Positions 8,675-17,128 of a stretch of DNA of 64,000 bases are shown one piece after another (position 1 is the first letter of the stretch; each line of letters opens with the position of its first letter). The DNA comes from Lewinellaceae bacterium. Its GTDB lineage: Bacteria > Bacteroidota > Bacteroidia > Chitinophagales > Saprospiraceae. Where the stretch lies: NCBI GenBank assembly GCA_020636405.1, contig JACJXW010000004.1:2964001-3028000 (forward strand), read 5' to 3'. Below the pieces are notes generated by a model, which had not been told where the DNA came from, did no database searches, and was given only the letters and a program-made list of their open reading frames with translations. Position numbers and translations under genes: made by a program.

Positions 8675-8916
8675 AGGTTTTCCATAACTAAACCAGAAGG
8701 AGTAGCGGACGCTGTCCGCCGAAGCCTGCCCCAAGAGCGTGGACTGGCAGTAAGGGTGAAAACAAAAAAAGGAGCCCGCCTTCGCATAAAGCTACGGCGG
8801 GCGGAGGCGGAGGAGCACGCTTTCGCTAAGGCTTCAGCGCACGGGGAAGGGATTGGCTGCGCCCATCCGGGAGGGGGCGCTGCAAAACTTTTGGGTGGCC
8901 TTGCAGGCTCTTTTCT
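8675..8916. repeat. Direct repeat copy 1 (left of GIY-YIG gene)
   Basis: This 242-bp segment is nearly identical to 9165-9369, offset by 490 bp until position 8810. It starts AGGTTTTCCATAACTAAA and ends near AGGCTCTTTTCT. Relative to copy 2 it carries about 37 extra bases at 8811-8847. It contains a perfect hairpin (GCGGAC at 8705-8710 with GTCCGC at 8714-8719) and a second one formed by GCCCGCC and GGCGGGC around the Arg-rich frame. Frames crossing it are not genes. Confidence 0.9.
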
Positions 8917-9163
8917 AATAATAATGCTTCTTGGCGAAGGCTCTTCCCGATCCTGATTTTAAATATTTTTCAAATAGAACAGCCTTATATTCATTAAAAA
9001 ATACCTGGAAGGTGATGAGTCTTATGGGTAGCCTTTTCGCAGTGTAGCTTACATGCCCTTTTTGATGTCGGGTTAGCCTTTCCTTCAAGTTTTTTGTTTT
9101 ACCGACATAGTATGTTTTGTCAGCACACTTGAGAATGTAAACAGTGTAAGATTCCGAGGGCAT
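8915..9163 (-). CDS. Small GIY-YIG family endonuclease (UvrC N-domain/YhbQ-like)
   Basis: The 82-residue protein starts at ATG 9163 (MPSESYTVYILK); the frame stays open further upstream but only through repeat sequence. It has the GIY-YIG core: YTVYI (about 6-10) and YYVGKT (18-23), an Arg in KERLTRH (about 29), and Glu 65 in FEKYLKSGSGRAF. The family cleaves DNA with one metal ion; stand-alone short members of this type are of uncertain role. The gene is bounded almost to the base by two direct repeats: copy 2 begins 2 nt before its start codon and copy 1 overlaps its stop. That arrangement suggests a mobile or duplicated cassette. tRNA-Ser lies about 290 bp away. Confidence 0.88.
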   Translation of the reverse strand: MPSESYTVYILKCADKTYYVGKTKNLKERLTRHQKGHVSYTAKRLPIRLITFQVFFNEYKAVLFEKYLKSGSGRAFAKKHYY

Positions 9164-9164
9164 T

Positions 9165-9369
9165 AGGTTTTCCATAACTAAACTAGAAGGAGTAGCGGAC
9201 GCTGTCCGCCGAAGCCTGCCCAAAGAGCGTGGACTGGCAGTAAGGGTGAAAACAAAAAAAGGAGCCCGCCTTCGCATAAAGCTACGGCGGGCGGAGGCGG
9301 AGGGATTGGCTGCGCCCATCCGGGAGGGGGCGCTGCAAAACTTTTGGGTGGCCTTTCAGGCTCTTTTCT
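9165..9369. repeat. Direct repeat copy 2 (right of GIY-YIG gene)
   Basis: This 205-bp copy matches 8675-8916 in the same orientation with few substitutions and lacks the 37-bp segment found in copy 1. It ends just before the tRNA-Ser region and carries GCAAAACTTTTGGGTGG at 9335-9351, which recurs inverted at the 3' end of the tRNA gene. Confidence 0.9.
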
Positions 9370-9457
9370 GTAAACAGCCGACGTCCGCGAACGAGCTCCC
9401 GCCGTCGACTGCAAACAGAAAAGGCCGCCAATTTGGCGGCCCACCCAAAAGTTTTGC
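9335..9457. repeat. 17-bp inverted repeat linking the direct repeat and the tRNA-Ser 3' end
   Basis: GCAAAACTTTTGGGTGG at 9335-9351 has an exact reverse complement at 9441-9457, where it includes the last base of tRNA-Ser(CGA) and its immediate downstream sequence. The same 17-mer is also in repeat copy 1 at 8882-8898. The tRNA-Ser(UGA) flank at 27883 does not share it beyond GCAAA. Confidence 0.85.
9411..9442 (-). terminator. Intrinsic terminator of tRNA-Ser(CGA)
   Basis: Read on the minus strand, GGGCCGCC and GGCGGCC form a GC-rich hairpin around AAATT, followed by TTTTCTGTTTG. The same hairpin and tail follow tRNA-Ser(UGA) at 27898-27925, which supports the function. Confidence 0.85.
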
Positions 9458-9543
9458 GGAGGAGGAGGGATTCGAACCCCCGGTACCGTCGCCAGTACAC
9501 CGCATTTCGAGTGCGGCCCATTCAACCACTCTGGCACTCCTCC
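9457..9543 (-). tRNA. tRNA-Ser (anticodon CGA)
   Basis: The 87-nt minus-strand sequence folds as a class II tRNA: acceptor GGAGGAG with CTCCTCC, anticodon arm CCGCA-CTCGAAA-TGCGG with CGA, a long variable arm typical of serine tRNAs, T arm containing GGTTCGAATCC, and G as discriminator base. CCA is not encoded; CAAAA follows. A promoter-like TATTTTTG and a terminator flank it. Confidence 0.97.
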
Positions 9544-9612
9544 AGTAATTGTTTTGGAAAGTTGTCCGCCAAAGCTTTACGCGTCAGCGGGCATACTTCC
9601 TGATTGAGGACA

Positions 9613-9645
9613 CAAAAATAATGAAATTAATACATTTGATAGCAA
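9613..9645 (-). promoter_or_regulatory. Promoter of tRNA-Ser(CGA)
   Basis: On the minus strand TTG (9645-9643) is followed after 22 nt by TATTTTTG (9620-9613), an exact TAnnTTTG match. It lies about 70 nt upstream of the mature tRNA 5' end. The spacing to the upstream element is slightly long. Confidence 0.5.
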
Positions 9646-9655
9646 TTTTTAGTTC

Positions 9656-10609
9656 CTAATCCCACCCCATCTGATACGATAATACCAACTCATGGGTCAG
9701 CCCCACACCGGCCTCAAAGGTGCTCGCCAGAAAAAACGAACTGGAATAGTGCAGCTGCCAGTTCTCCCCCAGGCCGGCGCCCACCTGCAGGTGCGCCTGC
9801 CAGTCGGAAGAGACAGCAGCGCCGGTGAACAGGCGCTGGTCAAAGAGCGCCACCCGGATACCTGTCCATACATTGGTGGGGGCGTAAAAGACCTGCTTGG
9901 CCCACACTACCGGCTCGGCGTACCCGTAGCCACCATCGAAGTAAAACCGCATCCCGGCATAGGCGTGGTAGTGCAGCGCCCGCTTCAGGTTGCCCTGCTG
10001 TTGGCCCTGCCCGTCGAAGTAGAGGTCGCCTGGGAAACTCTGCTCTACGGACAGCCCGCCGAACAGGAACTTCTGGTTCTGCCGGGAGGAGCCTACCTGC
10101 AGGTAGTAAAACAGGCCGGCTGTGGCGTTGGGAAAGAAACGCGATTGCATGGCGTCGCTTAGCAGGTTGTCGTTGAGGTCCTCGGCCTTGACCTTGCTGC
10201 CGTCCAGTTGAAACTGGGAACCGGAGACGCCCAGGCCGATGGATAGGCCATGCTTGCGGTAGCGATGAAACTGCAACTGATAGGAATAGAACAACTGTGC
10301 CTGGGTATAATTGGTGGGGCCGAACTGGTCATTGGCCACAAAGCCGCCGAAGCTCATGTGGTTGTCTTCATTGGTGTATTTCGCGGCCGCCAGGATGGTC
10401 TGCGGTGCGCCCTCGAAGCCCGTCCATTGACGGCGGTAGGCCAGGTCCACATCCAGCGTTTTCCAGGAACCGTAGGGGTCGAAGAGGTCCACCGCCGCCG
10501 GGTTGACGACGTAGTCGAAGGAACGGAACTGCGACCAGTAGGCCAACTGCTGGGCCGACAAGGGGGCGGCCAACGCCAGAAAGAGGATAAGTAAGTAGAG
10601 GTCCTTCAT
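9656..10609 (-). CDS. PorP/SprF family type IX secretion outer-membrane protein
   Basis: The 317-residue protein starts at ATG 10609, which exposes a signal peptide (MKDLYLLILFLALAAPLSAQQ); a longer frame exists but would hide it. The mature N-terminus reads LAYWSQFRSFDYVVNPAAVD, the typical PorP/SprF opening in which YxxNPA is conserved, followed by alternating amphipathic strands with RRQWTGFEGAPQT and ending in an aromatic strand (VLSYQMGWD). Proteins of this family sit in the outer membrane, associate with the T9SS and commonly serve one dedicated partner such as SprB. The partner is evident: the gene starts 10 nt after the stop of a 2113-residue T9SS adhesin, so the two are probably cotranscribed. 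Confidence 0.93.
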   Translation of the reverse strand: MKDLYLLILFLALAAPLSAQQLAYWSQFRSFDYVVNPAAVDLFDPYGSWKTLDVDLAYRRQWTGFEGAPQTILAAAKYTNEDNHMSFGGFVANDQFGPTNYTQAQLFYSYQLQFHRYRKHGLSIGLGVSGSQFQLDGSKVKAEDLNDNLLSDAMQSRFFPNATAGLFYYLQVGSSRQNQKFLFGGLSVEQSFPGDLYFDGQGQQQGNLKRALHYHAYAGMRFYFDGGYGYAEPVVWAKQVFYAPTNVWTGIRVALFDQRLFTGAAVSSDWQAHLQVGAGLGENWQLHYSSSFFLASTFEAGVGLTHELVLSYQMGWD

Positions 10610-10619
10610 GCCAATGGGT

Positions 10620-13600
10620 TTACTCGCGGATGATGGTAATGGTTTTGCGAATGGCAACGGGCTCACCGGATATTTCGACTACCAGCACATACAGGTAAGT
10701 GCCGGCGGGCAGCTCCTTGCCTTTATAAGTACCGTCCCAATCGCCCTGATAATCGCGGGATTCATAAACGACATCCCCCCAGCGGTTGAAGATGGACAGC
10801 TTGTGGTCCGGGTAGAATTCCAACTCCGGGATGACGAAAAAGTCGTTGACGCCGTCCCCATTTGGTGTAATGGTATTGATCGGGTCGATCAGGGGAGCTT
10901 CCTTGGGCAGTACTTCGATGAAGAGGCTGGCCGTATCCCGGCAGCCATTCTCGCCTATGCCAATTATCAGGTAAGTGATGGATGAATCGGGCGTCACCAT
11001 TGGATCGGGGCAATCGCTGCAATCCAGGAAGATTTCCGGGATCCATTCGTATCGGCCGGCACCACTGGCGAGGAGGGAGAAGGTCTCGCCGGCCCTCAGC
11101 CTGGGCACTTCCCCAAGGGTGACTTCCGGCGCAGGCAAAACGGAAAGCTCGATACTGGCCGTGTCCGTTCCACAGTCGTTCGACCCGATGAGGTAGTAAA
11201 TGGCCGTTGTCTCCGGTGAAACGGAAGCGGAACCCGGGCCCGTGGATTCCAGCGTTCCGGCCGGCCCGAACCAACTGAAAGTAGCCTCTCCATCGGCCAG
11301 TAATTCCAGGCTTTCCCCTGCACAAACGCTCTGAGTAGAAGCAATGATCATGACTTCCGGTGCGCTGCCCTGGCTGACTTCAACTGAAGCTTCGCCGGAG
11401 CATCCCTGCTCATTGGATACGGTAACGCTGTAGGCGCCGGCTGCATCGATGGTTATGGATGAGGTTACTGCACCGGTCGACCATAAATAGCTCTCAAATG
11501 TGCCGGCGTCCAGCGTAGTGCTGGCGTTTGTACAGAGGGCCAGCGAGCCGGTTATCTGGGGCACGGGGGGAGCGCTTTGGGTGACTGCGGCCGCCGCCTC
11601 TCCGGAACACCCCTGCTCATTGGAAACGGTGACGCTGTACGTTCCGGCGGTGCTGGCCAATATGGTTTGTGTCGTGTCGCCGGTCGACCAGAGGTAGTGC
11701 TCGAATGCCCCCGCATCAAGGGTGGTGCTGGCGCCCGTACAAAAAGAGAGCTGTCCGCCGACCTGCGGCGTGGGCGCGGCAATTTCCGTAACTGCTGCCG
11801 ATGTTTCTCCTGTACAACCTTGTCCGTCAAAGACGGTAACACTGTAATCGCCTTGCACATTGACGCTGATGGTTTGCGTCGTATCGCCAGTCGACCACAG
11901 GTAGCTGTCGAAGGTACCCGCATCGAGCGTGGTGCCGGATCCTGAGCAGAAGGAGGCCGGCCCGGATATCTCGGGCATCAGCGATTCGCTTTCCATGGCC
12001 TCGGTGGAGGCTGCCCCGGAACATCCCTGCACATTGGTGACCGTCACGCTATACGTGCCTTCAGCAGTTACTGAAATGGTTTGAGTGGTGTCGCCGGTCG
12101 ACCAAAGGTAGCTGTCGAATGTTCCGGCGTCGAGGGTAGCAGAACCACCGGAACAGAAGGTAACGGGGCTGTCCAAAGCAGGCATGGGCATTGTACCCTG
12201 TGACACCTCGGCGGCGGTTTCTCCGGAACAGCCTTGCTCATCGGAGACGGTAACGCTGTAGGTCCCCACCGTATTGACGGTTATGGTTTGGGCCGTATCG
12301 CCGGTCGACCAAAAATAACGGTCAAAGGTGCCGGCGTCAAGGGTAGTGCTGGCGCCGGGGCAAAACGAGAGCTGTCCGCTGATCTCGGGCATGGGGCTAA
12401 CGCCCTGAGTGACCTGTTCCGAGGTCTGGCCCGTGCAGCCCAGTTCATCGGAGACAATGACGGTGTAGATTCCAGCGGTGTCGACAGCGATGGTTTGCGT
12501 CGTGTCGCCGGTCGACCACTGGTAGCCTTCGTGGAGCCCCGCATCGAGTACCGTGGTGGAACCCGGGCAGATGAACAGCTCGCCGCTGATTTCCGGTATG
12601 ATCGAAGGGTTTTGGGTGGTTTGTACGGAGGCCGTTCCGCTGCACCCGAATTCGTCGGTTACCGTGACGCTGAAGATGCCGCTCCGGTTGACATTCAGGG
12701 TTTGAGTCGTATCGCCGGTCGACCACAGGAAACTCTCGTAGGGGCCTGCATCGAGCAGGGTAGAGGAGCCGGAGCAAAGGAAGAGCGATCCACTGATCTC
12801 CGGGATGGCCTCCGGCCGTTCGGTGACCTGTACTGTAGCCTGCCCCGTGCATCCCTGCTCATTGACAACAGTGACGGTGATGGCCCCTTCTGAATTTACG
12901 GTTACGGTTTGGGTGAAATCACCGGTCGACCAAAGGTAAAATTCGTATTCTCCGGCATCTAGGGTGGTGGAGCCGCCGAAGCAAAAGGACAGATCGCCGG
13001 TGACCTGGGGCATAGGCGTTTCAACCGGGTTGGCTTCAAAAGAGGCCTCTCCGGTACAACCCAGTTCGTCTGCTACTGTTACGCTGTACGTACCCCCTTC
13101 GTCGATAACAATAAAGCTGGTCGTATCGCCGGTCGACCAGAGGTACCTCTCAAAAGCTCCCGTTTCGAGCGTGGTGCCCTGGCCCTGGCAGAAGGAGGAA
13201 TCCCCACTTATCGTAGGTTGCGGATTATTGATCACCTGAACCAGTACGGTATCTCTGGCAATGCAATTTTGGCCGTCGGTAACTTCGACAATGTATTCGG
13301 TGGGCACTATAGGCGTGGCGGTGGCTTGGGCGTTGTTGCCAAGATTGTCGCTCCAGTTGTAGGTGTAGTTGCCGTCGCCACCCATGGCTGAGGCGTTTAG
13401 TGTGACGGTGGCGCCTTCACAGACTGCGCGGTTCAAACCTGCATTGGCCACGAGGGGCTCGCTTTCTTGGAGTAGAACGCGAATGGAGTCCTGACATCCA
13501 CTTCCATCGGTAACCGTAACCTGGTAGGCCCCAGGACAGAGGCCGGTGAGGGTACTGGCCGTATCGCCGGTCGACCACAGGAAGGCGTATCCGGGTATCC

Positions 13601-16600
13601 CGCCAACGGGCAGGGCCTGTATCTGGCCGTCGCACAGGCCGAAGCAGCTGATATCTGCTACCTGTGCTTCAACGGTATCCAGGCGTGCGGGCAACCCGTT
13701 CCACTCCAGTGCACCCAGGTCTGTAGTGTTTTCGAAGATCCGGCTGTTGCCGGCCAGGTCAATGCCCAACATTTCCAGGCTGTCCAGGTCGTTATCCAGG
13801 TCGAAGGCATCGGCGGGCAGGAAACTGTTGAAGCCCGCATTGATGGCGGGAGAACAGGGGGAAAGGCCGAGGTTATCGGCATTGGGGTCGAGGAACAGAG
13901 GGTCGGCAGTTTGTATTTCTTCCTGCGTTCCTGCCCCGGCGAAGCCGTTTTGAATGATGCAGTGAGATAAGGACAAGTTGCCTCCGTTATTGAAGATCTC
14001 CTTACCCGCCGGGGAAGCATTGTCCTCCCAGAGGATACTGTTTCGAATGGCCATTTCATTTATTCCCCCGCCTGCCCCGTCGATGTAGACGCCTCCACCC
14101 TCCAGCTGAGCGGTGTTGCCGTAAAAGGAGCAGTTGATCAGTTGGTTGCGGGTACTGCCTGCCTCTGTGGAAAAGGAGGTGGAGAAGGCCGCGCCCCCAT
14201 TAAGGGCAGCCTGGTTGCCGAGAAAGGCGCAGTTGATGGCTTGCCCGTTATTGGAAGCCTGCTGGCTGCCCCGGAAGTAAAGGGCACCCCCATCCTGGAG
14301 GCTGCGGTTGCCCGAAAAGAAGCAGTTGATGATCTGGTCGTCGGCCTGGCTTAGAGCGAAGGAGGCCCGGTTGAAAATGGCGCCTCCGTTGCCGCCGGCG
14401 ATGTTGTTGAGGAATCGGGAATTGCTGACCACGTTCTGCGATGCGGTATTGGAGCCGATGAGTATCCAGATGGCGCCGCCCCGGCCAAAATTCCCCTGCG
14501 TCCGGTTACCTTCAAACAGGCAACTATCGATCTGTACGGCAGAAAAGCTGCGGGCCAGTTGTTCGGTGCTGGTTACATTGATGGCAATTGCGCCACCATC
14601 ATCGCCGGAAAAGTTGTTGCGGAAAGTACATCCAATAAATTTTGGCCGGATGTTGGCGCCAACAGACCCGGTAATAAATGCGGCTGCTCCCCGGCTGACC
14701 GCCAGGAAGGAACAGGTGTTGCTTTCGAACAGGCAGTTGCGTATTTCTGCCTCAATGGTTCCGTTGCCGCTGCCGTCCATGCCGATCCCGCCGCCGCCGC
14801 TGGCGTAGTTATTCCGGATGGTGGAATTGCGGATGAGGGGGCTGCTGGCCTTACCGCCAACCCCTTTGATGTAGATCCCACCGCCGAAGGCGAAACCAAA
14901 GGGGCCATCGGCATTGCCTTCTTCGATCGTGAACCCGTCAAGTATGGTTTTAGCCTGGGCATTTTCCAGAATGACGACGCGGTAGGCATTGTCGGTACTG
15001 TCATTTTGAGCGCCGATATCTCCACTCAGCACGGTGAGGTTCGCTTCGTAGTCGCGCTGGCCCAGATCATCCTCCACTCCGGCAAAACCACCGTACAGTT
15101 CTACATTGCTTCCAGGCAGGAAGGCGGTTTCCCGGTTGGCGTCCGAGCAGGGATTACAGTTGGACGGCCGGTAAATGCCTTCTGCCACCCACACCTGGTC
15201 ACCGGCATAGGCTACCTTCAGGGCATCCTGCAGATCGGTGAAAGCATCGGCCCAGGAGGTGCCGTTATTGTTGCCTGCAGCATCCAGGTCGACGAATATC
15301 CGGCCGCTTTCGTAGGCTCCGATATCGATGTTGTTGTTCTCAATTCGTTTTTGCCCATCCAGGTCAAAAGACAGGAAAGGAGGAATGATGGCGTTGGAGC
15401 CGGCATCGACGCCGGGGGAGCAGGAGGGAAGGTGCAGGTCACCCTCCGGGGCGTTGGTATACTGCGGGTCTTCGGCGATATTGTTGCCTTCGTCCGACAC
15501 ATTAGGAGGGAGGCCCTGCTCGATGATACAGTGGGAAGCTGCTGCCGAAGCACCGTTATTGCGGATCTCATTTTCGCCGGCGCCCGCACTGTCGTTCCAC
15601 AAGATGCAATTATTGATCTCCATGCCGTTGATACCGCCGGATGCTCCGTCCAGGTAGACAGCGCCTCCTTCCTGGAGGGCGGTATTGCCGTAGAAGGAAC
15701 AATTGAGCAGTTGGTTTTGGGTGATGCCTTCCGCACTGGAGAAGGAAGTGGAGAAGACCGCGCCGCCATTGAGTGCCGCCTGGTTGTCCATGAAAGTGCA
15801 ATTGATGGCCTGCCCGGTGTTGGTGGCGCCCTGGCTGCCCCTGAAATAAAGGGCGCCGCCATCCTCCATGCTGCGGTTGCCGGAGAAGACGCAGTGGAGT
15901 ATCCGGTCGTTGGCCTGGCTCAGGTCGAAGGAGGCGCGGTTGAAAATGGCGCCGCCGTGGCCGCCGGCCGTATTGTTGAGGAATCGGGAATTGCGGATCA
16001 CATTCTGCGATCCGGTATTGGAGCCAATGAGCATCCAGATGGCGCCGCCTCTGCCGAAATTTCCTGATGTTGTATTGTTTTCAAACAGGCAGCTGTCGAT
16101 CAGAACCGCGGAGGAACCCCGGTTGAGGTTGACAGTGCTGGTAACGTTGAGGGCGAGGGCGCCGCCGTCGTCTCCGGAATAGTTATTTCGGAAAGTGCAG
16201 CCAATGAACTTTGGTTCAATGGTGGCGCCAACGGATCCGGTGATGAATGCCGCCGCTCCCCGGCTGACGGCCTGCAGCGAGCAGCTGTTGCCTTCGAAGA
16301 GGCAATTACGGATCTCCGCCCGGATGGTTCCGTTGCCGCTTCCGTCCATGCCGATGGCCCCTCCTCCTGTGGCGTAGTTATTGCGAAAAATACAATTCCG
16401 GATGACCAGGTTGCCGGCAGCCCCGCCAGTGGCGTCGATGAAGAGCCCTCCGCCGAGAGCAAAGCCAAAGGCCCCATCGGCATTACCCTCTTCGATGATG
16501 AACCCATCCAGTATGGTTGTACTATCGGTGTTGTCGGCAACCAGAACGCGGTAGGCATTGTCGGTGCTGTCGACAGGAGTGCCGATATCGCCGGTGAGGA

Positions 16601-16961
16601 TCGTAGGGTTGGCAGTAATATCTCTTTCCTGCCGGCTGGATTCGTTGCCGGCAAAGCCGCCGTAGAGCGCCACGTTGCGTTTCAATCCGAAGAATCGCTG
16701 GCGGTCGGTAGTGAAACACGGGGCGCATTCGATCGGGCGGTAGGTGCCGCGGGCAACCCATATTTCACTGTTGTCCGTGCTGGCCAGGGCATCCTGCAGG
16801 TTAGGGTAAGCTTCGGCCCAGGAGCCTCCGCAGCCGGTACTACAGGTGGAGTTCTCGTCCACATAGATCACCTGGCTTAAAGCAGGCGTGGAGGCCAACA
16901 AAGCAACACATAGGGACAAGGCGACAAAGGCCTCCCTGGATGAGGGGGTTCTTAAAGGCAT
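10620..16961 (-). CDS. Giant T9SS-secreted adhesin: two beta-helix domains, SprB-type and Ig-like repeats, gliding-motility C-terminal domain
   Basis: This 2113-residue protein begins with a signal peptide (ending ASTPALSQ). Residues about 30-560 and 561-1090 are two homologous right-handed beta-helix (choice-of-anchor/Pmp-like) domains with GGGA-type turns and the same opening (VDxxxxG..SWADAF) and closing (DIGAYES, DLGALEWNG). An SprB-type repeat follows (SCFGLCDGQIQALPVGG, then WSTGD.. GAYQVTVTDGSGC), a PKD/Ig-like unit, nine 69-residue repeats centred on YLWSTGDTTQTI and YSVTVTNEQGCSG, two further Ig-like units and a type B T9SS signal (TPNGDGVNDFFVI, FNRWGDVVYES, LPAGTYLYVL). It should be exported by the T9SS and surface-bound or released. 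The PorP/SprF gene downstream is its likely partner. The cargo role (adhesion, gliding) is inferred. Confidence 0.92.
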   Translation of the reverse strand: MPLRTPSSREAFVALSLCVALLASTPALSQVIYVDENSTCSTGCGGSWAEAYPNLQDALASTDNSEIWVARGTYRPIECAPCFTTDRQRFFGLKRNVALYGGFAGNESSRQERDITANPTILTGDIGTPVDSTDNAYRVLVADNTDSTTILDGFIIEEGNADGAFGFALGGGLFIDATGGAAGNLVIRNCIFRNNYATGGGAIGMDGSGNGTIRAEIRNCLFEGNSCSLQAVSRGAAAFITGSVGATIEPKFIGCTFRNNYSGDDGGALALNVTSTVNLNRGSSAVLIDSCLFENNTTSGNFGRGGAIWMLIGSNTGSQNVIRNSRFLNNTAGGHGGAIFNRASFDLSQANDRILHCVFSGNRSMEDGGALYFRGSQGATNTGQAINCTFMDNQAALNGGAVFSTSFSSAEGITQNQLLNCSFYGNTALQEGGAVYLDGASGGINGMEINNCILWNDSAGAGENEIRNNGASAAASHCIIEQGLPPNVSDEGNNIAEDPQYTNAPEGDLHLPSCSPGVDAGSNAIIPPFLSFDLDGQKRIENNNIDIGAYESGRIFVDLDAAGNNNGTSWADAFTDLQDALKVAYAGDQVWVAEGIYRPSNCNPCSDANRETAFLPGSNVELYGGFAGVEDDLGQRDYEANLTVLSGDIGAQNDSTDNAYRVVILENAQAKTILDGFTIEEGNADGPFGFAFGGGIYIKGVGGKASSPLIRNSTIRNNYASGGGGIGMDGSGNGTIEAEIRNCLFESNTCSFLAVSRGAAAFITGSVGANIRPKFIGCTFRNNFSGDDGGAIAINVTSTEQLARSFSAVQIDSCLFEGNRTQGNFGRGGAIWILIGSNTASQNVVSNSRFLNNIAGGNGGAIFNRASFALSQADDQIINCFFSGNRSLQDGGALYFRGSQQASNNGQAINCAFLGNQAALNGGAAFSTSFSTEAGSTRNQLINCSFYGNTAQLEGGGVYIDGAGGGINEMAIRNSILWEDNASPAGKEIFNNGGNLSLSHCIIQNGFAGAGTQEEIQTADPLFLDPNADNLGLSPCSPAINAGFNSFLPADAFDLDNDLDSLEMLGIDLAGNSRIFENTTDLGALEWNGLPARLDTVEAQVADISCFGLCDGQIQALPVGGIPGYAFLWSTGDTASTLTGLCPGAYQVTVTDGSGCQDSIRVLLQESEPLVANAGLNRAVCEGATVTLNASAMGGDGNYTYNWSDNLGNNAQATATPIVPTEYIVEVTDGQNCIARDTVLVQVINNPQPTISGDSSFCQGQGTTLETGAFERYLWSTGDTTSFIVIDEGGTYSVTVADELGCTGEASFEANPVETPMPQVTGDLSFCFGGSTTLDAGEYEFYLWSTGDFTQTVTVNSEGAITVTVVNEQGCTGQATVQVTERPEAIPEISGSLFLCSGSSTLLDAGPYESFLWSTGDTTQTLNVNRSGIFSVTVTDEFGCSGTASVQTTQNPSIIPEISGELFICPGSTTVLDAGLHEGYQWSTGDTTQTIAVDTAGIYTVIVSDELGCTGQTSEQVTQGVSPMPEISGQLSFCPGASTTLDAGTFDRYFWSTGDTAQTITVNTVGTYSVTVSDEQGCSGETAAEVSQGTMPMPALDSPVTFCSGGSATLDAGTFDSYLWSTGDTTQTISVTAEGTYSVTVTNVQGCSGAASTEAMESESLMPEISGPASFCSGSGTTLDAGTFDSYLWSTGDTTQTISVNVQGDYSVTVFDGQGCTGETSAAVTEIAAPTPQVGGQLSFCTGASTTLDAGAFEHYLWSTGDTTQTILASTAGTYSVTVSNEQGCSGEAAAAVTQSAPPVPQITGSLALCTNASTTLDAGTFESYLWSTGAVTSSITIDAAGAYSVTVSNEQGCSGEASVEVSQGSAPEVMIIASTQSVCAGESLELLADGEATFSWFGPAGTLESTGPGSASVSPETTAIYYLIGSNDCGTDTASIELSVLPAPEVTLGEVPRLRAGETFSLLASGAGRYEWIPEIFLDCSDCPDPMVTPDSSITYLIIGIGENGCRDTASLFIEVLPKEAPLIDPINTITPNGDGVNDFFVIPELEFYPDHKLSIFNRWGDVVYESRDYQGDWDGTYKGKELPAGTYLYVLVVEISGEPVAIRKTITIIRE
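11347..13210 (-). repeat. Nine tandem 207-bp coding repeats in the adhesin gene
   Basis: Nine consecutive units of 69 codons encode variants of SFCSGGSTTLDAGTFDSYLW followed by STGDTTQTI...GTYSVTV...QGCSG. Each unit has one Cys near the start and one in QGC. A GTCGAC site encoding part of WSTGD recurs about every 207 bp. The units differ at many positions, so the array is not brand new, but it is a good substrate for unequal recombination. Confidence 0.92.
13695..16872 (-). repeat. Tandem duplication of a ~1.6-kb beta-helix domain within the adhesin gene
   Basis: The segment encoding residues about 30-560 (16872 to ~15310) and that encoding about 561-1090 (~15309 to 13695) match in order and often word for word, for example EIRNCLFE, RGAAAFITGSVGA, KFIGCTFRNN, GRGGAIW, GGAIFNRASF and QDGGALYFRGSQ. 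The identity looks high enough for a fairly recent duplication. Confidence 0.88.
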
Positions 16962-17035
16962 TTCAGCGGGTCGTTTTCACATTATCAACAATTGGGATCT
17001 CTTGCCGGGGCAGATGCGCATTGTATTTGTTCGGG

Positions 17036-17071
17036 ACAAACAGCTGTCCGCGTGCTGGCCTAACTAGCACG
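17036..17071. other. Two adjacent hairpins between the STAND gene and the adhesin gene
   Basis: GGACA/TGTCC (17034-17049 region) and CGTGCTGG (17051-17058) / CTAGCACG (17064-17071, one G-T type mismatch) form consecutive stem-loops in the 167-nt gap. Neither is followed by a T-run on the minus strand. They could slow transcription leaving the upstream operon or belong to the adhesin 5' leader. Confidence 0.3.
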
Positions 17072-17128
17072 TCGGAATGCGTCGAAATTAATCAAAGTTT
17101 GTGAAGAAAAATAAAAGGGCCTCGATTT

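Noticed and set aside
9178..9537. Minus-strand 119-codon frame over tRNA-Ser
   Set aside because: It is a frame across a tRNA and repeats, with no start context or homology.
11347..13210. Possible CRISPR-like periodicity of about 207 bp
   Set aside because: These are in-frame coding repeats of an adhesin; there are no short identical repeats with unique spacers and no cas genes.
14559..16067. 502-codon open frame on the plus strand inside the adhesin gene
   Set aside because: It is antisense to the repeated beta-helix coding region and has no family features; its composition is explained by the opposite strand.
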